In this document: positions 6,871 to 15,871 of the stretch, in pieces
How the letters are laid out: each line of letters opens with the position of its first letter
Position numbering within the stretch: position 1 is the stretch's first letter
Assembly (NCBI RefSeq): GCF_004785955.1
Contig: NZ_SJER01000001.1
Span: 1,393,690 to 1,457,689 of the forward strand
Length of the DNA stretch: 64,000 nt
Source: Halostella litorea
Lineage (GTDB): Archaea; Halobacteriota; Halobacteria; Halobacteriales; Natronoarchaeaceae
Reading direction: 5' to 3'
Position numbers and translations under genes: made by a program
Notes under the pieces: generated by a model
Database searches by the model: none
What the model was told of the DNA's origin: nothing
What the model saw: only the letters and a program-made list of their open reading frames with translations

Positions 6871-7527
6871 ATGAGCGGGGAGAACGCTTTGGACGCCGGT
6901 TCGTCGAGCCGTCGCCTCCACGTCGAGTTCGACGTCCGCCCGCCCGCGCCCGGAGCCTGCCCGCTCGGCGACCTGGACGGGGAGTTCGTCGACGTGCGCC
7001 AGCAACTCGTCGACGACGAGTGCCACGCCGACGTGACGGTCTGGGTCGACGACCGCCCGGACGCCGACGGGGCCCGGGTCGTCCATACGACCAGCGCCGT
7101 CGACGGCGCGTGCCCGTGTACGGTCTTCAGCGACCTCGGTTGCGTCCCCCGGGTGCTGGACGTCGCGGAGAACCGAGTGACGATCGGGACGTACCTGCCG
7201 GACCGGGACCAGCTCACCGACCTCGTCGACCGGCTCGACGACGTGTTCGACGGGTTCTCGCTCCGCCGGCTGCGGCGCGTCGACCCCGACGAGACCGACG
7301 GCCCGGCCGAGCGCGTGACGCTCGACCTCCGCGAGCTGACGGAGAAACAGCGGGAGGCGGCCGCGGCGGCCGTGGCGTCCGGCTACTACTCGCCGTCCCG
7401 GGAGAGCTCGTTCGGGGAGCTCGCGGCGGAGCTCGACATCTCGAAGTCCGCGCTCTCACAGCGGCTCAGCGCCGTCGAATCGACGCTCGCGACGGCGGCG
7501 TTCGCGGAGGCGGCCGACACCGGCTGA
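6871..7527 (+). CDS. dmsR: Bat-type HTH-10 regulator next to dms genes (DmsR-like)
   Basis: 218-aa regulator. The N-terminal sensor half (about 1-150) carries several Cys (G-A-C-P-L, D-E-C-H, A-C-P-C-T-V-F, G-C-V-P), a possible metal, Fe-S or redox sensing set. The C-terminal HTH-10 domain (about 155-215) has the family signature L-T-E-K-Q-R-E-A, G-Y-Y-S-P-S-R and F-G-E-L-A-A-E-L-D-I-S-K-S-A-L-S-Q-R-L. ATG 6871 sits about 28 bp after a TATA-like AATTTATG (6841-6848), consistent with a leaderless mRNA. It precedes dmsA by 186 bp on the same strand, as in the haloarchaeal dms cluster, where the Bat-like DmsR activates anaerobic DMSO/TMAO respiration. The symbol rests on context. Confidence 0.8.
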   Translation: MSGENALDAGSSSRRLHVEFDVRPPAPGACPLGDLDGEFVDVRQQLVDDECHADVTVWVDDRPDADGARVVHTTSAVDGACPCTVFSDLGCVPRVLDVAENRVTIGTYLPDRDQLTDLVDRLDDVFDGFSLRRLRRVDPDETDGPAERVTLDLRELTEKQREAAAAAVASGYYSPSRESSFGELAAELDISKSALSQRLSAVESTLATAAFAEAADTG

Positions 7528-7713
7528 CCGGCGTCGCGGCTCCACCTCTTAAACGCCTGAACTATCCCGCATCGGAGATTGGGGGCTGGACGGACGAGTT
7601 TCCCGTGTGAACCGGGAACCACTCCGTCGGACAGGCTCCGACTCCGACGAACGGCAAAAGACGGAAGCGCACAGTCCGGACGGCGTCACCCGCGCCGATG
7701 ACGGGGGGGTTCG

Positions 7714-10197
7714 ATGAGCGACACCGACCCCCTCCTGCGCCGCGACGTGTTGAAGGCCAGCGGGGCGGCGTCCCTCGCGATGGCGGCTGGCGGGGGCGGC
7801 GCGCTCCAGTTGCTCCAGCAGACGGACGGCGCGGACGCCGACCGCGAGAGCTACCTCGGGGACAACGAGACGTACTACAGCGTCTGCTCGCCGAACTGCC
7901 GGGGGAAATGCCCGCTCGAAGTGCACGTTCGCGACGGGCAGATCCGCGCGGTCGAACAGCAGGTCCCCGCCAACGAGCAGTTCCGCCGGGGCTGTACCCT
8001 CGGGCTGAGCCACGTCCAGCGGGTGTACAACTCGACGCGGCTGAAGTACCCGATGGTGCGGTCGTCTTGGTCGGTTGACGACCCGCAGCCGGAGAAGCGC
8101 GGCGAGGACGCGCAGTTCGAGCGCGTCTCCTGGGACGAGGCGCTGGACCTCGTCGCCGAGGGCATCAGGCGGACCCAGCGGGAGTACGGCGAGGAGAGCA
8201 TGCTCTGGCACACCGGGTCCGGGGACTCGGGCACGACCGGGTTCTCCCGGCTCACACAGCTGATCGGCGGGACGGTCGACGGGACCCCCGGCATCGACAC
8301 GAACGTCGGGCGCGGTTTCCTGCGGGTCACGGGCGAGGGTTCGACGTACCTCCCGCCGACGAACCCGAACGAGGACTGGGTGAACGCCGGGACGATAATC
8401 ATCTGGGGGAGCGACATCTTCGCCAGCCAGTTCCAGCAGGACGCCCAGTGGATCCTCGACGCGAAGCGCGCGGGCGCGAAGCTCGTGGTCGTCGACCCGA
8501 TGTACACGAACACGGCCGAGAAGGCGGACCTCTGGCTCCCGATCGAGCCGGGGAAGGACGTCTACCTCGCGCTCGGCATGATGCACTGGGTGTTCGAGAA
8601 CGACGCCTACGACGCCGAGTTCCTCCGGACGCGCACGAACGCCCCGGCGCTCGTGCGCACAGACACCGGCGAACTGTTACGGGCGACCGAGGTGTTCGAC
8701 GACGCGGAGGAGGGCGACATCGTCGTCATCGACGAGGCGACCGGCGAGCCGACCGCGGTCGGCCCCGAGACCGGTGGGGACTTCGCCCTCTTCGGCGAGT
8801 ACACGGTCGACGGGGTCGAGACGAGGACCGGGCTGACCGAACTCCGCGACCACGCCGCGGACTACCCGCTCGACGAGGTCGCCTCTGTCACCAGCCTCGA
8901 CGAGGGGGACATCCGGACCACGATCGAGTGGTTCACGTCCCGCGGGTCGGGCGGCATCATGCCAAGCTACGGCGTCGGACGCTACCTCTACGGGCACGTG
9001 TTCGGGCAGGCGTACGCGACGCTGATGGCGCTCACCGGCGACTACGGCAACCACGGGAACATCCACTCGCAGTACGCCAACTACAGCGGATCGTACCTCC
9101 AGACGGGCGACTGGGGGTCGCCGGAGAACGCGAAGGAAACGTCGTATGTCGGCGAAGCCGACAAGCTGGACGCGCTCCAGCAGGGGGAGTACAAGGCGAT
9201 GTACGGGATGCAGTGCAACGATATAAACCAGTATCCCGAGCGCCAGTCCTGGATCGAGGCGATACGGAACGTCGATATGGTCGCCTGGGCCGACATACAC
9301 CACACCCCGACGACCCAGCACGCGGACATCATCCTCCCGGCCGCTCACTGGTTCGAAACCGAGGACGTGATGACCTGCTACACGCATCCGAACATCGGGT
9401 ACCGGGAGAAGGCCCAGGAGCCGCTGTGGGAGAGCAGGGACGACTACTACATCCTGCGTGGCTTGGCCGAGCGGTTCGGCTACGGGGACCAGTTCCCCGA
9501 GGACAAGCGGACCGTCCTCAAATCGTTCGTGGAGAACGACGACCGGTTCTCCTGGAACGAGCTGCGCGAGAACGGGACCGTCGCGACGGACGAAACGCCT
9601 TCCCCGTTTTACACCGGCGAGTTCGGGACCGACACGGGCCGCATCGAACTGTACGACGACGACGCGCCGACCGAGCGCGGTCCGAACCTCCCCGAGGAGG
9701 GCGTCTCGCTCGAACTCCCCGAACCGATCGAGGGGAGAACCACGGACGACTACGAGACGGCCGACGACTACCCCCTGATCTTCATGCAGAAGCACTCGAA
9801 GTGGCGGATCCACTCACAGTACGAATCCCAGCCGTGGCTCAGGGAGATCAACCCGCAGCCACAGCTCGACATCCATCCCGAGGACGCGCAGCGTCGCGGT
9901 ATCGACGACGGGGAGTACGTCCGGGTGTTCAACGACCGCGGCGAGATGGTCGTGAAGGCGAAGTACAACGAGGGGATCCGCCCTGGTCTCGTGAACACCG
10001 ACCAGGGCTGGTACACCCGCGACTTCGTGCAGGGGCATCTGCAGGACCTCATCTCGGAGGAGACTGCCGAGGTCGGGCAAACGTTCGCGTACTACGACGT
10101 GCGCGTCCAGGTCGAATCGGCACCGGACGACGTCGACACCGGCCAGTACACTGACGGGTCCCCCACCGGCGCGGGGGCCGAGGCGGGAGGTGACTGA
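7714..10197 (+). CDS. dmsA: DMSO/TMAO reductase catalytic subunit (molybdopterin, Tat-exported)
   Basis: 827-aa molybdopterin oxidoreductase that would reduce DMSO or TMAO as terminal electron acceptor outside the cytoplasmic membrane. A Tat signal is visible (R9-R10-D-V-L-K-A-S-G followed by an Ala/Gly-rich segment). A [4Fe-4S] site follows: C58-x3-C62-x3-C66 and C94. The long molybdopterin and MoCo-binding body continues to a C-terminal molydopterin-dinucleotide-binding domain (H-S-K-W-R-I-H-S-Q-Y through Y-V-R-V-F-N-D-R-G-E). First structural gene; dmsB starts 2 nt after its stop. Related enzymes reduce polysulfide, thiosulfate or nitrate, so substrate assignment depends on the neighbouring DmsR-like regulator and NrfD-type anchor. 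Confidence 0.85.
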   Translation: MSDTDPLLRRDVLKASGAASLAMAAGGGGALQLLQQTDGADADRESYLGDNETYYSVCSPNCRGKCPLEVHVRDGQIRAVEQQVPANEQFRRGCTLGLSHVQRVYNSTRLKYPMVRSSWSVDDPQPEKRGEDAQFERVSWDEALDLVAEGIRRTQREYGEESMLWHTGSGDSGTTGFSRLTQLIGGTVDGTPGIDTNVGRGFLRVTGEGSTYLPPTNPNEDWVNAGTIIIWGSDIFASQFQQDAQWILDAKRAGAKLVVVDPMYTNTAEKADLWLPIEPGKDVYLALGMMHWVFENDAYDAEFLRTRTNAPALVRTDTGELLRATEVFDDAEEGDIVVIDEATGEPTAVGPETGGDFALFGEYTVDGVETRTGLTELRDHAADYPLDEVASVTSLDEGDIRTTIEWFTSRGSGGIMPSYGVGRYLYGHVFGQAYATLMALTGDYGNHGNIHSQYANYSGSYLQTGDWGSPENAKETSYVGEADKLDALQQGEYKAMYGMQCNDINQYPERQSWIEAIRNVDMVAWADIHHTPTTQHADIILPAAHWFETEDVMTCYTHPNIGYREKAQEPLWESRDDYYILRGLAERFGYGDQFPEDKRTVLKSFVENDDRFSWNELRENGTVATDETPSPFYTGEFGTDTGRIELYDDDAPTERGPNLPEEGVSLELPEPIEGRTTDDYETADDYPLIFMQKHSKWRIHSQYESQPWLREINPQPQLDIHPEDAQRRGIDDGEYVRVFNDRGEMVVKAKYNEGIRPGLVNTDQGWYTRDFVQGHLQDLISEETAEVGQTFAYYDVRVQVESAPDDVDTGQYTDGSPTGAGAEAGGD

Positions 10198-10199
10198 CA

Positions 10200-10967
10200 G
10201 TGACAAACTACGGACTCGTCATCGACCAGGAGCGGTGTATCGGCTGTCACGCGTGTGCCGTGACGTGCAAACAGGAGAACAACGTCGCGATGGGGAACTA
10301 CTGGAACCGCGTGCTGACGGAGGGCGGCGACCACGTGGACACCCCGTCGGGTCGGTACCCCAAGAACGGCGACGACGGGAACCTGGAGATGTCGTACCAG
10401 CCGACGGCGTGTCAGCACTGCGAGAACGCGCCGTGCGTGAAGGTCTGCCCGGTCAACGCGACGTACACCCGCGACGACGGCATCGTCGAGATAGACTACG
10501 ACAAGTGCATCGGCTGCCGGTACTGCATGGCCGCCTGCCCGTACAACGCCCGCGTGTTCAACTGGGACGAGCCCGAACACCGCCCGGAAGAGGGGACCGG
10601 CAATGTCCCCGAGCGCCCGCAGGGCGTCGTCGAGAAGTGCACGTTCTGCAGCCACCGCGTCGACGAGGGCCTCGACCCCGCCTGCGTGTCGAACTGCCCG
10701 GCCGACGCCCGCATCTTCGGCGACCTCGACGACCCGTCGAGCACGGTGTCGCAGTACGTCGCCGAGTACGAGACCCATCGGCTGCTCGACGAGAAGGGGA
10801 CCGAGCCAAGCACCTACTACATCAGCGGCGAGATGTCGCCCGGGCGGCCCTGGAAGGGCGACGAACTCGAGAGCGAACTCCCGGAGGACCCCCAGCCCGA
10901 CGTGGCTGGCGAGCCGGCGAACGCGGACCCACAGCCGCAGGTGCCCGAAGCCGGAGGTGGCGACTGA
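10200..10967 (+). CDS. dmsB: DMSO/TMAO reductase iron-sulfur subunit
   Basis: 255-aa electron-transfer subunit with four ferredoxin-type Cys clusters: C-I-G-C-H-A-C-A-V-T-C near the N-terminus, C-Q-H-C-E-N-A-P-C-V-K-V-C-P, C-I-G-C-R-Y-C-M-A-A-C-P, and a fourth split set C-T-F-C...C-V-S-N-C-P. This is the DmsB/NrfC/PsrB pattern passing electrons from the membrane anchor to the Mo subunit. It has no signal peptide of its own and presumably travels with DmsA through Tat. GTG start at 10200; an A-G-G-A-G-G-like purine stretch precedes it (in GGGAGGTGACTGACA). The stop overlaps the next ATG by 1 nt. The C-terminal 50 residues are acidic and Pro-rich, beyond the family core. Confidence 0.9.
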   Translation: MTNYGLVIDQERCIGCHACAVTCKQENNVAMGNYWNRVLTEGGDHVDTPSGRYPKNGDDGNLEMSYQPTACQHCENAPCVKVCPVNATYTRDDGIVEIDYDKCIGCRYCMAACPYNARVFNWDEPEHRPEEGTGNVPERPQGVVEKCTFCSHRVDEGLDPACVSNCPADARIFGDLDDPSSTVSQYVAEYETHRLLDEKGTEPSTYYISGEMSPGRPWKGDELESELPEDPQPDVAGEPANADPQPQVPEAGGGD

Positions 10968-12301
10968 TGGCCGACGCGACCGCCCGCGAGCGGGACTGGA
11001 TCGTTGCCATCCCGGAGTTCGGGAGCCTCGGCAAGGCGTGGCTTGGGCTGCTGGCGCTGCTGATACTCGCCGGCGCGGCGGCGTGGGCGTACCAGCTCAC
11101 GGCCGGACTGGCCGCCACGGGGATGCGCAACGTCTTCACGTGGGGGCTGTACATCATGATGTTCGTGCTGTTCGTCGGGCTGTCGGCCGGCGGGATGATA
11201 GTCAGCAGCGCGCCGAAGTTCTTCCACTCGGACCGCTACGAGAACCTCTCGCGGCTCGGCGTCCTGCTGAGCCTGGCGTGTATCGTCGTGGCGGGGCTGC
11301 TCATCGTCCCGGACATCGGCCGGCCGGAGCGGCTCTACCAGTTCGTCACCTCGCCGAACCTCCGGTCGCCGATGGTCTGGGACTTCGGCATCATCGTGCT
11401 GTACGGGCTGTTCAACGTCTGGTACCTCTGGCTGCTGACGCGGCGGGACCTCGCGGCGGCGGGGTCGCGGCTCGCGCTCGGCGTCGAGGACACCCGGGAG
11501 GGCCGCGAGCGCGACCGGCGGCTGGCGTTCTGGTCGGCCGCCGTCGCGCTGCCGGCCGCCGTGATGCTGCACTCGGTCACCGGGTGGATCTTCGCGACGC
11601 AGGTCGGCCGGGGCGACTGGTTCAGCCCGCTGGTCGCGCCGGTGTTCATCGCGAAGGCGCTGGTCTCCGGGCTCGGCCTGTTGCTGGTGACGGCCGTCCT
11701 GGCGGACCGGTTCACCGGCTTCGAACTGGACGAGTCGCTGGTGCCCGGCCTCGGCAAACTCCTCGGCGTGTTCCTGGCGTTCCACGTCGTCTACCTGCTC
11801 GGGGCGGAGCGGCTGCCCCACGCCTGGGCCGAGCACTTCGGGTTCTGGGCGATCACCAGTGGGTTCCTGCTCGGGGACACCGTCTTCTTCTGGATCTGGA
11901 CGGTGGTCGGGGGGCTCGTCCCGCTGGCGTTGCTCGTGACGCCGTCGCTCCGGCGGCGGACCCGGGTCGTGTTCGCCGCCGCCGCGCTCGCGGTGTTCGG
12001 CGTTGTGTTCGAGGGCGTGCGCCTGATATTCGTCGGCTACGACCAGGTGAACGTCGACGCGCCGCCGGGGGTCTCCGTCGGCGAGCCCGCTGGAGGGCTG
12101 GCGGGCGACATCTGGGCGACGTCGGGGGCGTACACCCCGACGCTCGTCGAGGTCATCGTCACCCTCGGCATCGTGGCTATCGGGGCGCTGATCCTCACGC
12201 TGGGGCTGCGCTACCTGCCGATCCAGAGCGGCTCCCAGCTCCCGTCGGCCGGCCGCGCCGCGCCCGACGGCGGCACCGAGACGGAGGAGGGGTCCCCGTG
12301 A
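10967..12301 (+). CDS. dmsC: NrfD/PsrC-type membrane anchor of the DMSO reductase
   Basis: 444-aa polytopic protein with roughly nine to ten hydrophobic helices. It carries NrfD-family features such as W-G-L-Y-I-M-M-F-V-L-F-V-G-L-S-A-G-G near residue 60, a L-S-A-G-G loop, and S-P-M-V-W-D-F-G-I. It would oxidise menaquinol and feed the DmsB clusters. ATG overlaps the dmsB stop (TGATG) and its own stop overlaps the next GTG, so the four genes are tightly coupled. Haloarchaeal DmsC anchors are of this NrfD type rather than the E. coli DmsC type; the gene symbol is by position. Confidence 0.85.
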   Translation: MADATARERDWIVAIPEFGSLGKAWLGLLALLILAGAAAWAYQLTAGLAATGMRNVFTWGLYIMMFVLFVGLSAGGMIVSSAPKFFHSDRYENLSRLGVLLSLACIVVAGLLIVPDIGRPERLYQFVTSPNLRSPMVWDFGIIVLYGLFNVWYLWLLTRRDLAAAGSRLALGVEDTREGRERDRRLAFWSAAVALPAAVMLHSVTGWIFATQVGRGDWFSPLVAPVFIAKALVSGLGLLLVTAVLADRFTGFELDESLVPGLGKLLGVFLAFHVVYLLGAERLPHAWAEHFGFWAITSGFLLGDTVFFWIWTVVGGLVPLALLVTPSLRRRTRVVFAAAALAVFGVVFEGVRLIFVGYDQVNVDAPPGVSVGEPAGGLAGDIWATSGAYTPTLVEVIVTLGIVAIGALILTLGLRYLPIQSGSQLPSAGRAAPDGGTETEEGSP

Positions 12302-12873
12302 CCGTCACCGAACATCCGGAGGCGGAGGCGGAGCCGCCGGACCGGGCGGCGGTGTTCAGGGGGCTGTCGCGGTACTGGCAGTACCCGACGCAGGACCTGA
12401 TCCGGGTGCTACGCGAGGCCTCGCCCGGCCTCTCGGCGGACGTCGAGCTCCGGGAGCTCCGGGTCGAGTACACGCGACTGTTCCTCGGCCCGGGGACGGG
12501 ACAGTGTCCACCCTACGAGAGCGTCTACCGGGACGGCGACGACGACGGGGAACTCGGCCCCGTCCGCGGCCCGTCGACGGACGCGGTCCGGCGCTGGTAC
12601 CGGGAGTTCGGGACCCGCCCGGACCCCGAGCGGCCCGCCCTCGCGGACCACGTCGCGACGGAACTGGAGTTCGTCGCCCACTTGGCCGAGACGGAGGACC
12701 CGGACGTCGTCGAGCAGTTCCTCGACGAGCACCCGCGGCGCTGGGTCGGGACGTTCGCCGCCCGGGTGCGCGACCACGACCCGGACGGGTTCTACCGGAC
12801 GCTGCTCGACCTGACGGAGCGGGCCGTCGAAACGGGCGGGACGACCGTCACGGAGGTGACGGAGGGCGAGTAG
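12298..12873 (+). CDS. dmsD: TorD/DmsD-family chaperone
   Basis: 191-aa all-helical protein of the TorD/NarJ/DmsD chaperone family that proofreads insertion of the molybdenum cofactor before Tat export. The diagnostic segment L-F-L-G-P-G-T-G-Q-C-P-P-Y-E-S-V-Y-R is present near residues 61-78, followed by a helix set with E-L-E-F-V-A-H-L. GTG start at 12298 overlaps the dmsC stop (GTGA). Its presence supports Tat-dependent maturation of the upstream Mo subunit. Confidence 0.88.
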   Translation: MTVTEHPEAEAEPPDRAAVFRGLSRYWQYPTQDLIRVLREASPGLSADVELRELRVEYTRLFLGPGTGQCPPYESVYRDGDDDGELGPVRGPSTDAVRRWYREFGTRPDPERPALADHVATELEFVAHLAETEDPDVVEQFLDEHPRRWVGTFAARVRDHDPDGFYRTLLDLTERAVETGGTTVTEVTEGE

Positions 12874-12948
12874 CACCCGCCCGGACCGGCGCACCGACCG
12901 GCGGCGAACGCGACCGCCGCCGAACGACCGCGACACGCCACGAACCCC

Positions 12949-13335
12949 ATGACACCACTGACGCGGATATCCCACGTCTACGAGGTACAGTTCGACGTCC
13001 CCGGCCAGTGCCGCGAGGCGTACGACGCGTGGCTCGAAGCGGACGCGCTGCGCTGGGTCACCCACTACACGGTCGCGGGATTCGAGGTGTTTCACAACGA
13101 GCAGGGCCTCTCGCCGGAGACGAAGCTCGTCTTCGAGTTCGAATCCCTGCGCGAGTGGGCGCGGTTCGCCGGGAGCGACACCCACCGGGCGGCGATCGAC
13201 CGGCTCGAATCGCTCACGGAACACCTCGACGCGACGCTGTGGGAACGCGACGACCTCCAGTTGAGCCGCGGGCCGACCGCGACGGAAGGGGCCGGCTGCG
13301 ACGGCGAGCCGGCGGCGTCGGGGTCGCCCGACTAA
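12949..13335 (+). CDS. Hypothetical 128-aa protein after dms genes
   Basis: Not recognised. It starts 75 bp after dmsD on the same strand without an obvious promoter, so probably the last gene of the dms transcript. Predicted layout is strand-helix-strand (I-S-H-V-Y-E-V-Q-F-D-V, a helix with E-A-Y-D-A-W-L, then G-F-E-V-F-H-N-E and K-L-V-F-E-F-E-S), suggesting a dimeric alpha/beta-barrel like the ABM/EthD-type superfamily. The last 25 residues are low complexity. No catalytic residues can be assigned. An accessory role in DMSO respiration is only inferred from position. Confidence 0.65.
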   Translation: MTPLTRISHVYEVQFDVPGQCREAYDAWLEADALRWVTHYTVAGFEVFHNEQGLSPETKLVFEFESLREWARFAGSDTHRAAIDRLESLTEHLDATLWERDDLQLSRGPTATEGAGCDGEPAASGSPD

Positions 13336-13407
13336 AACCCCGCTTAGTGAGCATTTGACGGGCGATACCTCCACCCACGGAGTATGGCCGACCCCGTCGA
13401 GCGGGCC

Positions 13408-13425
13408 GCGCGGTGTGCACCGCGC
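13408..13425. terminator. GC hairpin between convergent genes
   Basis: GCGCGGTG-TG-CACCGCGC forms an 8-bp inverted repeat in the 138-bp gap between the rightward unknown gene and the leftward lipoprotein gene. The 2-nt centre would open to a 4-nt loop in RNA. It could terminate either transcript; no T-run is seen. Confidence 0.35.
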
Positions 13426-13473
13426 ACCGCGACCCGCGCGCCGCTGGCGTGAACTGCCGGGGGCCGGGCCGAA

Positions 13474-14385
13474 CTACTCCGGCCCCGACGCGTCCCGCAC
13501 CTGCACCTCGCGGTCGGCGGTCACGTGACCCCGGAGCGACAGCGTCACCGGTTCGTCCTCGTCGGTCGTGTACGCAGTGTCGATATCGACCATCGCCGCG
13601 ACGGACTCCCCGGCCGCCATCTCGCGTTCGACGACGTGGGACTCGTCGTCGTCCGCGATCGTCTTCGTCGGCCAGTACGCCGCCGCGAGGAACCGCCCGT
13701 CCGTCTCGGAGACGTTCGTCACCGTCAGCGACACGGACAGCGGCTCGCCCTGCGAGACCTCCCCGGGGACCGTCAGGTCGTCGAGTTCGAACCGCGGGCC
13801 GGCCGCCGCCAGCCGGTCGAGCGCGTCCGCGGAGAGCGCCCACTCCCCGCCGCCGTCGCCCGTGTACCGGATCCGGGCGTCCGAGGCCGACAGCGGCGAC
13901 GGGACGGTGAACGCGAGAAACGACGTCCCGTCCTCGAAGCTCCGGCTGACGGGGCCGCCCTCGTGGCCCTCGACGGCGTAGTTGATCGCCCCTTCCGTGT
14001 CGGGTAGCCCGGGCTCCCACGACTCGCCGTCGGCCTCGAACGCGAACTCCGACGCCGAGGGCTTCTCGTCGGCCCGGACCGTTGCGACGACGTACTGCCG
14101 GTCGGGGCCGACGAGGACGCCGCCGGACCCCATTATCGACGTGTACGTGACGGCCTTCTTGACGACGACGTCTTCGACGACGACGCCGCCGGAGCCGTCC
14201 GTCGTGGTGTCGGTGTGTTCGGTCGTGTCCGGGTCGCCGGTCGTCTCCGCGGTATCGTCCGTCGGGCCTGCCGCGTCGTCGGTCGGGTCGTCGGTCGAGT
14301 CGTCGGAGTCGGACCCGCTCAGACAGCCACCGACTGCGGTGCCGAGGGCGACGCCGGTCGCCGCGAGCAGCGTTCGTCTGTGCAT
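13474..14385 (-). CDS. Tat-exported lipoprotein, function unknown
   Basis: 303 aa. The N-terminus M-H-R-R-T-L-L-A-A-T-G carries a twin-Arg signal, and V-G-G-C-L-S is a lipobox, so the Cys should be lipidated and the protein anchored outside the membrane. A Asp/Thr/Ser-rich linker (about 25-70) is followed by two beta-rich regions; the second (P-G-E-V-S-Q-G-E-P-L-S-V-S-L-T-V-T-N-V-S) resembles an Ig-like or CARDB-like fold. ATG 14385 was preferred over an in-frame ATG 45 bp upstream because it places the RR motif at the N-terminus. No enzyme signature was seen. It is convergent with the dms cluster. Confidence 0.82.
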   Translation of the reverse strand: MHRRTLLAATGVALGTAVGGCLSGSDSDDSTDDPTDDAAGPTDDTAETTGDPDTTEHTDTTTDGSGGVVVEDVVVKKAVTYTSIMGSGGVLVGPDRQYVVATVRADEKPSASEFAFEADGESWEPGLPDTEGAINYAVEGHEGGPVSRSFEDGTSFLAFTVPSPLSASDARIRYTGDGGGEWALSADALDRLAAAGPRFELDDLTVPGEVSQGEPLSVSLTVTNVSETDGRFLAAAYWPTKTIADDDESHVVEREMAAGESVAAMVDIDTAYTTDEDEPVTLSLRGHVTADREVQVRDASGPE

Positions 14386-14530
14386 ACGCTCCCGTGGGCG
14401 GCGACCGGTAAATGTCTCGTCATGACTCAAACGGCCATTTGACCTGCCGCCGCGCCCCGCGGGCGGCCGGACGAAGGCAGAACCGGGCGATATCCCGGGC
14501 CGTCGACAGTATCTTGGCGGTCGCTACGGA

Positions 14531-15847
14531 ATGGCCGGGTATGGCGCCGTCAGTGCCGGTGGGGAGATGGGCGTAGCGGACCGACTGGGGATCGACCCGC
14601 AGGTGCTCACGCTGGCCATCGCCCGGATGACCGAGTCGATCGGCAACTCCTTTCTCATCGTCGTGCTCCCGCTTTTCATCGGGAGCGACGTGCTCGCCGG
14701 CTCCACGTTCGGGCTCACGGAAGTCGCTGTCACGGGCATCGTGCTCTCGCTGTTCGGATTCGTCAACAGCCCGCTCCAGCCCTTCACCGGGCGGATCTCT
14801 GACCGCACGGGCCGCCGGAAGGTGTTCGTCCTCGTCGGACTGGTGCTTATCGGCGTGGCGAGTTTCTCCTACTCGCTGGCGACCCGGTACTGGCATCTGG
14901 TCGCCCTGCGCTGCCTCCAGGGGCTGGCCGGCGCGCTGATCATCCCGACGACGGTGGCGCTGGTCAACGACCTCGCGTCGGCGGAGAACCGCGGCGGGAA
15001 CATGGGGACGTACAACACGTTCCGGCTGGTCGGGTTCGGCGCGGGGCCGATCGCCGCCGGCGCGATGGTCGCCGGCGGGCCGTACGCCGTCGCGCTCGGC
15101 CCGCTCGACGTCGTGATGAGCGGCTTCGACGCCGCCTTCTACTTCGCCACGTCGACGGCGACGCTCAGTTTCGTCCTCGTCTCGGCGCTGATCCGCGACC
15201 CCGACGACGTCGCCGGCGGCGGGGACGACGCGCTCGGCGGCATCGCCGTCTTCGACCGGAGCGGCCGGGGGACCCTTGACCCCGTGTTCACGCTCGGCGT
15301 CGCCTCGTTTTTCATGGCGGTCGGGATCGCGCTGTTCGCGACGCTGGGCGACATCATCAACGCGCGGCTGGACCAGGGGCCGACGCTGTTCGGCCTGGAG
15401 TTCGCGGCGTTCATCCTGGCCCAGGTCCTCCTGCAGACGCCGATCGGCCGGGCGACGGACTTCTACGGCCGCAAGAACTTCATCGTGGCCGGGCTGGTCC
15501 TGCTCGTGCCGACGACGTTCGTTCAGGGGATCATCCTCGACCCCTGGCTGATGGTGGTCGCCCGGTTCGCCCAGGGGGTCGCCGGCGCGCTGGTGTTTGC
15601 CCCCTCGCTCGCGCTGGCCGGCGACATCGCGCCCGCGGGCCGCTCCGGGTCGACGCTGTCCGTGCTGACGATGGCCTTCGGCTTCGGCGTCGCCTTCGGC
15701 CCGCTCGCGTCGGGCTTTCTCGTCCAGTTGGGCTTCGTCGTGCCGTTCGCGTTCGGCGCGGCGCTCGCGGCGGTCGGCGTCGTCCTCGTGTGGACGCAGG
15801 TCGAGGAGACGGTGACGCCGAAGGGGTCGATACTGCCGACGGACTGA
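14531..15847 (+). CDS. Major facilitator superfamily transporter
   Basis: 438-aa 12-helix MFS carrier. The loop 2-3 motif G-R-I-S-D-R-T-G-R-R-K is present near residue 91 and its second-half counterpart G-R-A-T-D-F-Y-G-R-K near residue 310. Helices 4-5 carry R-C-L-Q-G-L-A-G-A. Drug or metabolite export is typical of this subtype but the substrate is unknown. ATG 14531 gives a 12-residue lead before an alternative ATG at 14567. A weak TATA-like AGTATCTTG lies about 20 bp upstream. Monocistronic, convergent with the next gene. Confidence 0.9.
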   Translation: MAGYGAVSAGGEMGVADRLGIDPQVLTLAIARMTESIGNSFLIVVLPLFIGSDVLAGSTFGLTEVAVTGIVLSLFGFVNSPLQPFTGRISDRTGRRKVFVLVGLVLIGVASFSYSLATRYWHLVALRCLQGLAGALIIPTTVALVNDLASAENRGGNMGTYNTFRLVGFGAGPIAAGAMVAGGPYAVALGPLDVVMSGFDAAFYFATSTATLSFVLVSALIRDPDDVAGGGDDALGGIAVFDRSGRGTLDPVFTLGVASFFMAVGIALFATLGDIINARLDQGPTLFGLEFAAFILAQVLLQTPIGRATDFYGRKNFIVAGLVLLVPTTFVQGIILDPWLMVVARFAQGVAGALVFAPSLALAGDIAPAGRSGSTLSVLTMAFGFGVAFGPLASGFLVQLGFVVPFAFGAALAAVGVVLVWTQVEETVTPKGSILPTD

Positions 15848-15871
15848 GGTGTTCGAACGCGAGGCCCGGGT

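Noticed and set aside
8448..10154. 568-codon + strand frame inside dmsA
   Set aside because: Arg-rich out-of-frame reading of dmsA; composition unlike haloarchaeal proteins.
13384..13452. 22-codon ORF between the dms unknown gene and the lipoprotein gene
   Set aside because: Overlaps the terminator-like hairpin, has no cognate codon run and no coupling to a downstream gene on its strand.
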